A DNA stretch of 64,000 nucleotides, taken from NCBI GenBank assembly GCA_963513935.1, contig OY740768.1, positions 48,382,089 through 48,446,088 of the forward strand. The letters run 5' to 3'. Shown piece by piece: positions 29,101-40,956 of the stretch. The translations under genes and the position numbers were made by a program. Below the pieces are notes generated by a model that worked only from the letters and a program-made list of their open reading frames with translations, ran no database searches and was not told the DNA's origin. This DNA is from Aphrophora alni. Taxonomy: Eukaryota; Arthropoda; Insecta; Hemiptera; Aphrophoridae. Position 1 is the first letter of the stretch; every line of letters begins with the position of its first letter.

Positions 29101-29936
29101 ATATGAGGATATCTTTTAAAGCATGTCTCATTAACTCCAGTTAGGCTGAAAATTCTTCAAGTTTGGCCATAAGTGGTATATTAGATTTGATATTATATAT
29201 TCGTTTTCGAAAATTATCTTATGCGGTGTAGTTTCATTCTTTTATTTTAAATGTAGGCTACTAGAACCCAAACAATTATTTGCAATACTTACCGTTACAT
29301 GGAACAAATTCCCCTCCATAAGTGTAGCTGTATTTCAATGCACCCAAATTTTTCTAAAAAGTAGCATTGTGTTGAATTAAAACTTCAACCCTTCTTCTCT
29401 GTTGTATGGAAATTCGTATTAGGGCTTCTGTTGTAATAGCGTGATTACTTACCATCTTATTACCTTCAAAGAGCAAACAATGCATCTGAGGCTACTTTAA
29501 ATAATTACATTACCTTATATAATTACTTTCTTCCAAACGTTTTTTGGTTTTACAGGGAAATAACTAAACATTTGTAACTTAAATTTTACATGGAGAAGAA
29601 AAACTGTAAAATCCAAAGTGTGACTGAACTTATAACTCACTAAACACTGTTTCACATTTTACAAAGTTTCGATTTTATAATATTTAAAGATCACTCTATA
29701 TTGTAGTTGTATTGTTTATTTCCTACGAAAGGAGTTTCTATCCACTCAAAATGCTAAATTTTCTTTCTTCAAACTTATGACATATCTTATAAAAAATATC
29801 TAAAAATATCTGATTTTTCTTAATTGACCTATAGTAAAAAATATACTGTAAATCATTTTAAATACTAAAGTACACAAGTTGTGTAACGTTTTCATCGCAA
29901 AGATTTAAGAAAATAAGGTTCCATACTTTATATTTT
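26162..29936. other. Long A/T-rich stretch, no gene seen
   Basis: Short frames only, including a domain-less minus frame at 28024-28272. A run of nine or more G residues occurs near 28900. Nothing repeats at long range. Confidence 0.4.
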
Positions 29937-29971
29937 TATTTATTTATTATTATTTATTTATTTATTTAATT
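29937..29971 (-). repeat. LINE 3' tail, (AAAT)n-like
   Basis: Tetranucleotide and trinucleotide A/T repeats (TTTATTATTATTTATTTATT on the plus strand) terminate the LINE. Such simple tails come from target-primed reverse transcription. Confidence 0.75.
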
Positions 29972-30385
29972 TCAGTTTGTAGCTTACACAGAAAAAACAC
30001 ACAATTACATTTCATATTTATAGACAACTTCTATAGAAAAAAAATGCATATAAAAAATAGAAAATTAAATTGAACATATATATATAATAATTAAAATAAT
30101 TATAATAATATCATTGTCCTTTATATTTAGTTTACAAATTCAAAAAAAAAAGAAAAAGGAATACCTCTATGTCTTTCTACCAAATGAAACCCTCAAAGGC
30201 TATGCCTGTGTTGAGGTACACCTCTTTTAAAAGAAAAGAAAAGAATAGAAACCGTGGAAAGCCAAATAAATTGTCGGGCTTTTTTTGGGAAATTTTCAAA
30301 AAATCATTCATTCTAAATATTTTTACTGAATAACAAAATGTAGCTGCCTTTAGCATTTATTTTGCATTTCTACATACAAAAAACA

Positions 30386-30408
30386 CAAACACACACACAC
30401 ACACACCG
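30386..30408. repeat. (AC)n microsatellite inside the LINE 3' UTR
   Basis: About ten AC dinucleotides followed by CGTCACACAC. Confidence 0.85.
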
Positions 30409-30689
30409 TCACACACAATCAATCATTTTAGCCACGGATCAATTTCACAATGTCAACCATAGGCGATCCCCACCCACGCCAACGATCTCCGCTGATCATT
30501 GATCAACATGGACCACCGACGCGAGTAAAAAACCACCCACAATCAACACAATAATACATTCTCTCATTTAATACAAATTCGCATACATACAAAAACATAT
30601 AAATACATACACATCCAAATAAACAAAAACATTCATACATATATATATATATTACATAATATTACTGAAGAAAGTGTACAAATATTACT

Positions 30690-30900
30690 TTAAAATACTC
30701 ATTAAATGTTCTATATCATTCAAACTAAATAACCAAACTTTCAACATATTTAGGAATGTCTTAAGTTTTGCACTTTGCTTAATATTAACTGGGATCAAGT
30801 TAAACATTCTAGGCTCAACAAATGTATAAGACTTAGTATATGCAGTCGAACTAGGTTTTGGAACTGAAAAAAATGTATGGTTTCTTAAGCATGCTCTATA
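30690..30900 (-). pseudogene. C-terminal tail of the LINE ORF2
   Basis: The minus strand is open for about 60 codons with the order KSYTFVEPRMFNLIPVNIK, then LKTFLNMLKVWL. This corresponds to the conserved end of many insect LINE ORF2 proteins (xPRLFNxLPxxI...LKxFKxxLKxWL). It marks the end of the coding part before the 3' UTR. Confidence 0.7.
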
Positions 30901-31026
30901 TTGATTTTTTTAAAACAGGTCTACTTCCACTACGTATATAAAAAAATCTTTAGGACTTTATATACATACAAAAACTGTAACGGAAGAATTTTCATAGTTT
31001 TGAATAACGGCAAAGAATGTTGATAT

Positions 31027-31814
31027 TTAGTGTGATTGGTGGTAATGCTTTTTTTGAAGAGATATTACTGGTTTCAAAGTAGCTGAATATGTTCCACCCC
31101 AGCAAGCTAACCCATATCCCAGTCTACTATGAACCAATGAATAGTATACCGACTTTAAAACTTCGAATGGACACTGTTTCTTAAGAAGGTAGAAAATTCT
31201 TACAGTTTTATTTAATTTAGTTTTAAGGTTTTGAATATGCGACTTCCAAATTAATCCAGAGTCGATCGTTATACCTAAGAATTTTTTTCGATTCAACCTG
31301 CTCAATATTAGCACATTCTCTGACACATGACATATTACTACACGCACAATCTATGCATTTATACCTAATAAGAAAGTATTGTTTAATCCCTTTGTTGAGA
31401 GAAAAATTTATAAATTTTGTTTTCTCTATTCTCAAAATCATAAAAATGTATTGAAAACCAGCATCTTATTGCACACAAATCCCATTCGATAGCCAAACGA
31501 ACTTCATCCCAAGAATCGAGCACATAACAAAGGGCAGTATCGTCTGCAAATGAATTTAATTTTCCTTTAAAATTTCCTTTACAGAGACTGTTTATATATA
31601 TCAAGAAAAGTCTAGCTCCTAATACGGAACCCTGTGGGACACCATATTAATCACTCCAGTAGAACTCACACATTCTCCAACTCGCACAGCCTGCTTCCTT
31701 CCACTCAGACAACTTTTAAACCATTCATGTACACAGTCAAACCTCTTATTCCACAGTCAAACATCTTATTCAGCAAAATTGCATGACCAACCATATCAAA
31801 AGCCTTCACTATAT
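31027..31814 (-). pseudogene. LINE reverse transcriptase, C-terminal half, frameshifted
   Basis: Downstream of the break the minus strand encodes LDIVKAFDM, a degraded PQGSVLG-like region (one frame has VPQGSVL with a lost base), then LNSFADDTALCYV carrying the catalytic Asp pair. Next come KILRYN/FLGITIDSGLIWKSHIQN, the post-palm LGxxID block, and finally SRLGYGLACWGG. The pieces lie in at least three frames (31383-31604, 31223-31441, 31027-31347). Together with the upstream frame they cover most of the RT domain. Confidence 0.85.
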
Positions 31815-32636
31815 CTAGAACACCCCACTCACTCGTTTCCCACTATTTATACCATCATACACACCAGAAGTAAATTTAAGAAGCGCATCTACTGTACTCA
31901 GGCCAGTTCGAAAACCAAATTGGTTTTCACTAAAAAAATTGCATTTATCCAGAAATTCTAACAGCCTAACTTTCATGGATTTCTCTAATATCTTTGCAAA
32001 AACCGGAAAGAGCGAAATAGGTCTGAAGTTGCCAACTTCCGTTCTATCTCCCTTTTTATAAATCGGCACTACCAGAGCTAATTTCAGTTTTTTAGGAACT
32101 ATACCAATTGTAAAAGACAAGTTAATTATAAAAGAGAGAGCTTCACAAATATTCTGTCCAATTTTCTTCACCAATTCGGAGCTAATACCGTCCACCCCTG
32201 GAGCCTTACCTAGTTTTGGATTATTAATACATTTTAAAATTTCAAGGGACGTTACAGGTTTTAAAAAAATTGAGGATGTTACCGAATTTTGCTTAAATAT
32301 ATCAGTAAATTCAGATTTTTGGCAAACAGTTGGTGCTTGGGATTTACGGAGCGTATCAACCGAGCACAAAAAATAACTATTAAACATATTCGCAACCTCT
32401 AATTGATCCATAACAAAACCACCATCACTGCTTTTTAAATAAACATTATTATTTAATTTTTCCCTTTGACCAGACATTTCATTAACTACTCTCCACTGCT
32501 TCCTTTGATTTCCCCTGCATTTGTGAAACTCATTTCTATAATAATTACACTTAGCATCCTGTATGTCACTTTGCAATTTGGTTTTAAATTCATTAAAACG
32601 CGATTTCAAAATCACATCGTTTGGTTGCTTTTGCAT
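31815..32636 (-). pseudogene. LINE reverse transcriptase, N-terminal half (RT fingers/palm)
   Basis: A 273-codon frame carries, in order, a basic linker region with QRKQWRVVNEMSGQ at about residues 44-57, the KAPGVDGISSE motif near 144-154, VVPIYKKGDRTEVGNFRPIS near 189-208 and ENQFGFRTGLST near 241-252. These are conserved RT blocks 0 to 3 of non-LTR retrotransposons, which copy their RNA onto nicked chromosomal DNA. The frame ends at VSGVF, just before the expected LDIxKAFD block. That block follows in another frame as LDIVKAFDM, with the catalytic first Asp kept. Its ATG is internal to the ancestral ORF2 and is not a true start. Confidence 0.9.
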
Positions 32637-32830
32637 TTTTTATAAAAAATATTTACGTTTTCTGATCTGCCGACATAGGTAATTGGTAGTCCACGGTTTT
32701 ATTTTATTTTGCAGTATTTCTGCAGTATGTATTTCACAGAAAAATTGCATCAACTATTAAACAGCCTCGAAATGTTTTTCAATTTCCAAAATAAATTCAG
32801 ATTTTATGTGTAGGCATTCTATCGTAATTT

Positions 32831-35180
32831 ACACTTATATACGTGTTGGAATATGTTTTGTATTTTAACTATACAAAACAATCATTGGCTCATTTTAGTG
32901 AGTACGGCTTCGACATTACCAAATAGACCCTGGCAGATAGCAAACATTTTTTTTTCATGTGGTTTTTGGTTAGATCCCACTTTTCCATCTTTCGTAACAG
33001 GTATCTCATGAAAAACTCTTTTTCTTGTCTGACCCTTGTAAAACGAGGGTATACCCTATAAAAGTATTCGAGGGATAGCCGTATTTATTTTATCCTCCAT
33101 ATCTTACAAGGCGATGATGGCTGAGAGACAGTTAATTCCTACATATTTTATTTTTTACAATAAATGTGTTTATTTTATATAGCTACACTGTTTGCATTAA
33201 CTACAACAACATTTACATTACTTTGTGGTTTGATTGCGATATTTATTATATTTAGCATTTTACAACATGAACATTTAGGATTTGATACTATCGTAAACAT
33301 ATGTGGATTAAACGTATATTGGTTGGAAACTTTGCCTATGTCAATGGGCGGAACACAGCGGTGTACCTAACCTGTCACATACAGAATTGTAAGCTTTACA
33401 TGGAGTTTGACGTTAATGTTTAGACTAACCTAACCTCGTGTTCATAAAGTTCTAAGCTATCCTATTAAGTTTTAAACAAAAGTTGATACATATTGTGTTT
33501 CTCACCTTTAATATGGAACTGACATTTTATTAAAATACACAAACATACAAATATATAGCGAATAAAGTGAGAAAATGTTTACCAATTGTATTATTGTTAT
33601 ATTTTAACCGCATTACTAACTTATCATTCCCTACATTATCTGACAAATATTATAATACACAACAGCTTTTTAGATCAAAATACTACATACATCGTTACAA
33701 ATAGCTACAATAAACAAGAAAAAAATTTCCTTATATTTCGAAAACAAACTGACAGCAATTACTTAATATTATAGAGCTTAAAACTCCTAATAATCTGATT
33801 TTTTGATAAGTTTTAATTAACAAATGCTTTTGATTTAGTAATGAAATGATATTCATGTTTTCACCGGTTTGTGTTAAAATAAGCAGAATTATGAGAAGTA
33901 GAGATATCTATAAAATACGGAATTATAACGTAACTCTCTACAAAGGGGAGGGATGTAGGACTGCAATTAAGCTGTAGGGGTGTGTTCACAGTTTTGTTTA
34001 TCCTGTTGTCAAATTATTTTCAACATTTAAGGTCATGTTTCTTTGAGGTTAACTGTAATATTTTTGCTCATGTTTTTGTTTAAACTCAAACATTTCGTTG
34101 TTTTTACATCACAGTCATTATAAAAATAAAAAAAAACAATATAATTTACTTGTTGTTACACACGCACAAGTGTTTTTGCAATATGTTAACCTATTGTTTT
34201 GGAGGGGAGGGTCTTGTTTAGTTTAATTCGAGAAGAAAAAAATTATTATAACGTCAAATAAAACTCACAACTTGTAGGTAATATTGTTAAGTAATTTGAT
34301 TAATAATTATTCCAAAACAGTAATAAACAGTTACAACACTAACCTGTTAACAAAGGGCATGCCAGGCCTTAATCATAAGATAAATCAACAACTATTGGAT
34401 CAAAGTAAATATGTAGCATTAGCTCAGAGCGTAACAAACAACAAGGAGACATCATTAAAATAACGTAATTTTTTATGTATTTTCTTAAAATATTGGATCT
34501 CTCACTCTTACAAAACATAGATATCTCTATCTATCATAATAACTCGACCTACTAATATAGGACTTGACCTAAAACGAGTAGTTTGATTGACTCAAGAGAA
34601 TATAATAAAAAGGATTTTTTTTAGATAGAGCTACCGTTTTCGTGGTATACGCTATTTGTCTCTATTCATATGTATATATTATAGATCCTTAAAACGTTAT
34701 TGACGTACAAGTACATGTGTTACACATTTTAGTTTTGTTTAGGTCAAGCCTTTCATCTTCCACAAAAAAGATGAATACACTTTATTACATTATTTATTAT
34801 TATTTTTCGTCTTTTTACTTTTATTTACTGAGCTTAGTCATTATTTCAATTTATTCCTATTATATATATTAGTTTTTGCAACATCTAGAGAAGATTAATA
34901 TTAAAAGGCTGGACTTGCCACATAATTGAATTTTAAATAATCCCAATTTAATCATCCATTTCCTATAAAATAAATTAGTTTTATATTTATTAATTCATTT
35001 TATTCGTGATAATCTCACATGGATACATGGATGCAAGGAAAGTATCTGGTATAATTAGACCTAATTATTTTTGTTGTGAAAAAAAAAAAAAAAAACAGTT
35101 ATCTTGATAAACTCAAAATTTACTTCAATACAATATGCAACAACATTTTGTAGCTAACTAATTATTGGGTGAAAACGTGA
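32831..35180. other. A/T-rich stretch, no gene seen
   Basis: Chance frames only (33164-33370, 33586-33774). A short complex block at 32990-33130 and CCTAACC words near 33366 and 33426 stand out but cannot be assigned. Confidence 0.4.
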
Positions 35181-35351
35181 ACAGAAATTTCAGATGAAGT
35201 CAAATATCCCGGAGTTACCCTAAACAAAACACTCACAATGATTAAACATGTACACTATGGTATTCTAAAGTCTACTAGATCCCTTAAGGTTTTCAGAAGC
35301 ATTTTGTATTATCACTGGGGATTCTGCCAGACCACTATGACTAAGAGTTAG
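35181..35351 (+). pseudogene. LINE reverse-transcriptase fragment (post-palm region)
   Basis: Fifty-six codons, stop to stop, read DEVKYPGVTLNKTLTMIKHV followed by GILKSTRSLKVFRSI and WGF. This matches the VKYLGVxLDxKLxWxxHI...KAxxAL block, and the following RSWGL-like motif, of R1/I/Jockey-group LINEs. It differs in sequence from the 30-32.8 kb LINE, so it is a separate insertion. It begins right after a TGA and ends at TAG, and neither the catalytic FADD block nor the downstream part is found. Confidence 0.65.
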
Positions 35352-36849
35352 TTTTAATAATACAAAATAAAAGTTTTCATTCAGTGAACATATGTTATAA
35401 ATCGCAGTAAAAAAGGAAAAATTGAACAGTTAATTTGTTGTTTTGCACATTTGGGTCGTTATGGGGTTTACCAATTTTTATTTAACATTTTTGAACGTAC
35501 GTATTTCATATTAAATAAAAGTAAACAAAAACATCTATGCTTTTTAAAAAAAAATATGTAAAGCTGTTATTTTATACAGTTTTTTGACATTTCTTTTGTT
35601 TTGTTGTTTTTAGATCAATATCGGAAAAGTGAACGAACATTTTATATTTTTGTTATGTTGTTGAAATCGATAAATATAAATTGTAGTTTAACGTATAAAA
35701 CCTTTTATTTTTAGTTCTAAAATTCCATTCCTTTTTATTATACTGAAATATTGTACTTTAGTTTAGAGCATCGTTTAACTTTGATTTACTTCAAGTTTTG
35801 TTTTTATTTCCATTACGTTGTCATATAATTACATTCTGGGGTAATTAAAAGTCAATCGTGGTGTGGAATAGAAAAAAATGGGATGGTGAAGGAATAAATA
35901 AATAGCTTCATACATTTATTCATTGATGCGAAATGGGGAAAATATTCATTGAGTTGGCTTAAACTCTGAAATGCCAATTAAGGGAGCATTTAACTGGAAG
36001 ATCAATTCTTCTAAACATTGTATACCAGACTCAACGGACAATGAGCTTTGCTAGTTGATAAGCTATGCAATCCTAATTGATCAAATTGGATTTGTAACAT
36101 TATTGGTAAACGATATGAGTTTTCATAAAATTTAAGTGACAATGGTATGCTGTACGCTTGACCCAATTAGTTTTTAATCGAAATTCTGAATATACAATAC
36201 GTACCAGTAAATATTTAATTTTAAATTATTATTATTATTATAACCAATTCATTAGGAATTTTACACTTAATTTTTTTCCAGTTAGTTCCAAGCAAACACA
36301 GATTAAAAAACAAATACATAAACACTTTAATAAAATTTGAGAGTGTGTATAAACCGTCGTTATCAGGAAAAGGGGGAAGTTTAATAGGTGATATGATTCA
36401 GATTTGTTCGTTGAAGGAGAAATCGGAATCTAATTAAAGGTTAAAATTGCTATTGAAAAGAAAGGAGAATATTTATTATTGGGATAACAAGGAAACTTGA
36501 GAAAACATATTTTCAAAAGTAAGACCTAAATTTTCAAACCAGAACTACTTGAAGGTAACTTGTGAGGGAAATTATATATAAAAACATTTATTTGTTTCAT
36601 TAAATAAATACTATAGGCACAAATATCAAAATGCAACCATTTTGTGGAAAAAACCCAGATAACTATTCCATTATTATAGTATCTTAAGGGTGAAAATAAT
36701 TAAGTAATTATAAATTTGAATGTATGTTAAATTTTCTGTGAAAACTGCGGTAAAATTTACAATAATTTAGGTGAAACTTCCATTAACCACAAACTTAGGA
36801 AAAACGCAAATAACTCCAAACACAAATGGTTAATTATTTGTTTATTCCC
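35352..36849. other. A/T-rich stretch, no gene seen
   Basis: No coding or repeat signal beyond short runs; one chance frame at 36158-36340. Confidence 0.4.
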
Positions 36850-36865
36850 TTAATTTCCTTTAGAA

Positions 36866-36894
36866 TATTTCAATAACAATGTTATCTTCATCAG
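36866..36894 (-). ncRNA. Hammerhead-ribozyme-like motif, copy 2
   Basis: On the minus strand CTGATGA is followed by a 7-nt/3-nt/6-nt hairpin (ATAAC/GTTAT stem, ATT loop), then GAAA. A downstream TATTC...GAATA pair can form stem III. The base after it is A rather than the expected U, so the core is probably decayed. The layout is the same as at 19499-19529. Confidence 0.45.
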
Positions 36895-37384
36895 ATGATA
36901 GATACTCCTAAACTGAAACTATATATAAATTCTAAGTAACTAAGTTTGAAATGAACAAACCTCCCAACTCCCCAGATCATATGAGAAGGAAGTTAGTGTG
37001 TCTAACCTTTAGGTTGAGAACATAACAGTACCCTAAACAAAGCAATGAACCCCAGGTTATTTACTACCTGCAAATACATCTGTGTGATATTACAACTAAC
37101 AAAATTGACAACATTTTAATTCATACGTTCTTAATATTTAGCTGCTCTAAAATGATATGTTGCTCTACTACCTAAATTCCTAAAACATTTCATTTCAAAA
37201 TTCTTAATTCTAGTCAATTGCAAACATATGTAATTAATTACCTCTTAGTATAAATGGTTCTAAATTGATTTGTGGAAATTAAAACTAACATAGATAATAC
37301 AACAGGTTATTTGTACATTATGGTTATTCTAAAATTATGTGACATTGATTATCTTATTCTCAGTAAAGAAAAAAAAAGCATGAA

Positions 37385-37865
37385 TTAGGGACAGGTTTTT
37401 TATCTGCGTCCAATTACATGTCAGTATTGGTTTCAGCTATGAAAATACTCTTATAACTATTCAGTTGCTTGTTAGAGAACACATTTTCCACTAGATTAAC
37501 ATTCGTCAATTCCAAATTGTGATTTGTTTGTAATATGTGTTCGGCTACGTTCTATTTCGCTGGTCTGTCATATTTTATGTGGGGTAAATGTATTTTGAAT
37601 CTCGATGTAATTTTTCTTTTCGTTTGTCCATGGTATGTTTTGTCACAAGTATTACAATTCATTTCATATATTCGCGACTTCTCCAATATCGGAATTTTAT
37701 CTTTAGGATTAACAAATAATATATTTTTAACACTAACACCTATTAAACCATGGTATATAATAAGTCTAAAATTATTGATTTTAAATAAAACTCACTCGTC
37801 CAGCAAATATGCTTACTTTTCCTAAAAAAATCATCACCTTTTGAATTCAGTTTTAATCATATACC
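37385..37865 (-). pseudogene. Penelope-like GIY-YIG endonuclease remnant
   Basis: The minus-strand translation gives NPKDKIPILEKSRIYEMNCN, then CDKTYHGQTKRKI, which is the Y-x-GQT-x-R core of GIY-YIG nucleases. The conserved block AEHILQTNHNLELTNVNLVE and then SIFIAETNTDM follow. This nuclease nicks the target for insertion of the element. In-frame stops replace residues (after PAK, and after NTDM), so it is inactive. Spacing between the motifs matches the intact family. Recognition is by motif; a profile search would settle the subfamily. Confidence 0.8.
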
Positions 37866-37870
37866 ATCTA

Positions 37871-40800
37871 TATATAAGGTAGATTTTTGGTTCCTCCTCG
37901 TATTTATGACAACGTTTTTGTAGGTGTGTAAACATTTCTAGTTCAAAAGATATAATTTAATCAAGTAACCAATTCTAGAATATAATGCAGGACGTATCGA
38001 CAGTGAAGTGTTACTTTCTTTATATATAAACAGAAATAAATCCACAAACGTCGTGTCAATAATTGTTGTATTACATTATTTTTTCCATTAAATTATTACA
38101 TTAAAATTAGTTACTGCCATCGCGTAACGGGTCGACCTTTTGAAGTGTAGATTGCACCATTAATTTCAGTTTGAGCAGCCCTTTAAAATGATTTACATTA
38201 CCAATGCTTATCTAACCTAACCTAACCTAACTCTGACTATTACAATAAAAATAACGCAGATGATAAACTGTTTCGTTTATTGTTTTCCTGAGTGTAAGTC
38301 CGCAAGAACCTCGATGCTTTATAATATACCATTCGAAATTGCCCCACTCTATTCCTCCATCTAAATCTCTATTGATAAATTAATCCATTTAAACACAAAA
38401 GTAATGCATTCGTTTTGGTCGAATAATTGAACTCTCGAAATGTTTTGATATATCTGTTTTCAGGATTTTGGAAATGAGTCAATTATTTTATATACTTGTA
38501 TTATAAGTTAAAATGACAGTTAGGTATTAATGAAATATAAATAGATGGCATTTTTTAGTTTATTTTCCACTTGTTTTAATTGTGATCAATATCAAAATAA
38601 CAAATTAATAACCTTGTATATTTATTTAGATTTAATAACAAAATGAGAAATACAAATTTTGTGTCTTATATTCAAGCACATGAACAGACCTGTTTTATAT
38701 TAGGTGGGTAGGGTGAATCTCCAACCCTTCATTCTATATCAACAGCTCCCCTATTACGACGGACGTAACCTTCAAGAATACACATCGCTGGAGTTAATCA
38801 ATTTACCCTGTAAAGTTCATTATCCAGGGTTACTCAAATCGTAAAGTGGAAACATTAACGTGTTTGCTGAATGTTTATTGTGAGAGTCAATTAACCGCGA
38901 AACAAGGACATGGTGATTATAAGTTACGTCTACTAAAACTAGTTCTATTGGAACATAAAATAACACATTTTTACACTTGTATTGAATATTATTGGAGGAG
39001 ATAATGCAAAGCTAAATGTAATAAAAAATTTTAAATTATATTTTATAATCTTAGTTAGAGACGAAAGATCTTTGCACATTTTGCATTAAGGTTTGAGAAT
39101 AATGACAGTGGAAGTGTAGGCGTTAATCCAATTTAAAAAAAGAAATATATAAAGCATTACAGTATATTTTCTTTCAACTAAGCATGGGTTTCAAATTCCA
39201 AATGTGTGGTAATAGTGTTATTTTAACATTTAATTTTATTAGGTATGAATAACATCATAAGGAAGCGTAAAGGCCTATTGGAAACACATTATTATGCAAT
39301 ATATGTTTTCTTAAACTTCAATTTAAATTACGCAAATTGATAAAAAATTGTCCACAGCTACAGGTTAATTTTTATTTAACTTTTAGATTATAGGTAATCC
39401 TAATGTCTTTTTCTTTCCTAATGTAATTTATTTATATTTTAATCCATTATCAGTTATTACTAATGAAAGTATATTTTAAGTTCATAAATTCAATCAAGTG
39501 TAATTAATAAATTGTTTAAATCACATTTTCAATAATTAACATTTTAGTATTTTATGAGTGAATAGTAAAAGTTAGGTTTAAGTTAAACCGAGCTACAGTT
39601 ATGTTTATGGTTATTAAAAAATTATAAATTTTATAGAAAATAAGAGGCCAACTATTCCTTATGTAAATACAAATTACTATTAAAAAATCTAAGGACATGT
39701 CAACGACACTAACTTAGTTATGGATACCTAATTATTAAAATCTAAGAAAACATTATTTTAATAATTTTTGTAATTTTAATCAAATATTGTGTAATTAAAT
39801 GTAAACAATGTAAATTAATTAAAAATCTACATTGATGAAGTAATTTCATTCCATCACCCAATATTGAGTAGAATTATGGAACGTGTTGAAATATGTTGTT
39901 TTAATATTTAGAGAACTCAGAAATTGATTTTTCGGTCTTGTACAATAGCAGCTAAACTCAACTACAATACATTAAAGTAAATATATTTTCGGTCCGTAGT
40001 TAACTTAAAGTTGTAGGATTCATAATTATGCATAAAATTCATGTACACTAAAATTATCATCTTCTCCTATTTGCAAGCTAGAGGGTATATATATATGTTA
40101 AACTTATTGAAGCGGACTGAAAGTCATTTCACAGACTCTGGCTTTGACATTTATTAATTTTCTGGTATGAAACACCCCTTTAACTCTCTGCTAGAGTCAA
40201 ATTAATTTTCATTATAATTTTTTATTTTAGTACGTTTTATTAAATTACTAAAAGTTTTTTTCTAAAATAGATGTGTTAATAGGAAGTACATATCAGTACA
40301 TATTTAACGAACAGTGTAACTAAAATAAATCACTCTTCATACAGGCACTTGCTGCAGTGAAAATTCACTATTTTCCATTATTAGTAGTAAATATTTTCAT
40401 AATAACAACAATAAATGTTCACTAAATTACGCAAAATACTTCTTCATGTAGAAAATGTACCAACAGATATATTAACAAGCTAATCTGTCTGTAGAAGTAA
40501 ATGGAAAAATCTAACATACAGAGCATTTGCAACAACAACATATTCCTCCTAACATTTAGATATATTTTAATAAACATTTACACTATGCTATTTGTTAAAA
40601 TATAAAGGAAAATCTTTTAAAATTAAATTTAAATTGATAAAACATCAATATTATCAATACCCATATTTAAAATAATAAAGAAGAAATATACAAGACTGGA
40701 GTTTAAAATAAGAAATACTATAGATATTTTCAAAGCAAAGTGAAGAAAAATTAAAATAAACCGTTGATTCCACTTTAAGATTGAGTATGCCCAATTTAAA

Positions 40801-40887
40801 TAATATTTTATCTAAAAAAGAAAAAAATACTATTTTAATATAGTTGAATTTATGTGTTATTTATTATTTGTTCTTCACACATTTCAG
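37871..40887. other. A/T-rich stretch, no gene seen apart from a CCTAA tract
   Basis: No coding frame. A (CCTAA)n tract lies at 38212-38232. The rest is A/T-rich DNA without visible repeats. Confidence 0.4.
38212..38232. repeat. Short interstitial CCTAA (TTAGG-complement) tract
   Basis: Four tandem CTAAC units. TTAGG is the ancestral insect telomere repeat. So short a tract is common inside insect chromosomes and does not by itself mark a telomere. Confidence 0.7.
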
Positions 40888-40956
40888 AAATTGGACTTTC
40901 TACGGCACTACCAGATTGCCCGAATGTTTATGGAATCTCCATGCAATTCAGTTTGA
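40888..40956 (+). CDS. Candidate terminal exon, product unknown
   Basis: A pyrimidine-rich run and CACATTTCAG acceptor precede 69 bp that are less A/T-rich than the surroundings. In one frame they read KLDFLRHYQIARMFMESPCN and two more residues before TGA. The other two plus frames are also open here: one runs on for about 35 codons (STALPDCPNVYGISMQFS), the other for 27 (TTRLPECLWNLHAIQFEHN). No protein family is evident, so the frame cannot be chosen. No poly(A) signal lies close by; the nearest AATAAA is about 300 bp downstream. It may be an exon of a host gene with long introns, or chance. Confidence 0.22.
   Translation, partial: KLDFLRHYQIARMFMESPCNSV

Larger units (their letters stand above)
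29937..32830 (-). mobile_element. 5'-truncated, decayed LINE (non-LTR retrotransposon), about 2.9 kb
   Basis: Read on the minus strand this is one continuous LINE 3' half: reverse-transcriptase palm and fingers, the FADD catalytic block, thumb and C-terminal region, then a 3' UTR of roughly 700 bp ending in an (AAAT)n-type tail at 29937-29971. The reading frame is broken at several places by frameshifts and stops, so the copy is inactive. The endonuclease domain and ORF1 are missing upstream of about 32830. Motif wording resembles Jockey/CR1-like insect LINEs; the exact clade needs a tree. Confidence 0.88.
36850..37870 (-). mobile_element. Penelope-like element, 3' fragment
   Basis: On the minus strand lie the remains of the GIY-YIG endonuclease (about 37865-37385), then a non-coding 3' part, then a hammerhead-like motif at 36866-36894. 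This is the expected order of a Penelope-like element 3' end: reverse transcriptase and endonuclease followed by a pseudo-LTR with a hammerhead. The reverse transcriptase itself is absent, so the copy is 5'-truncated. Confidence 0.75.
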
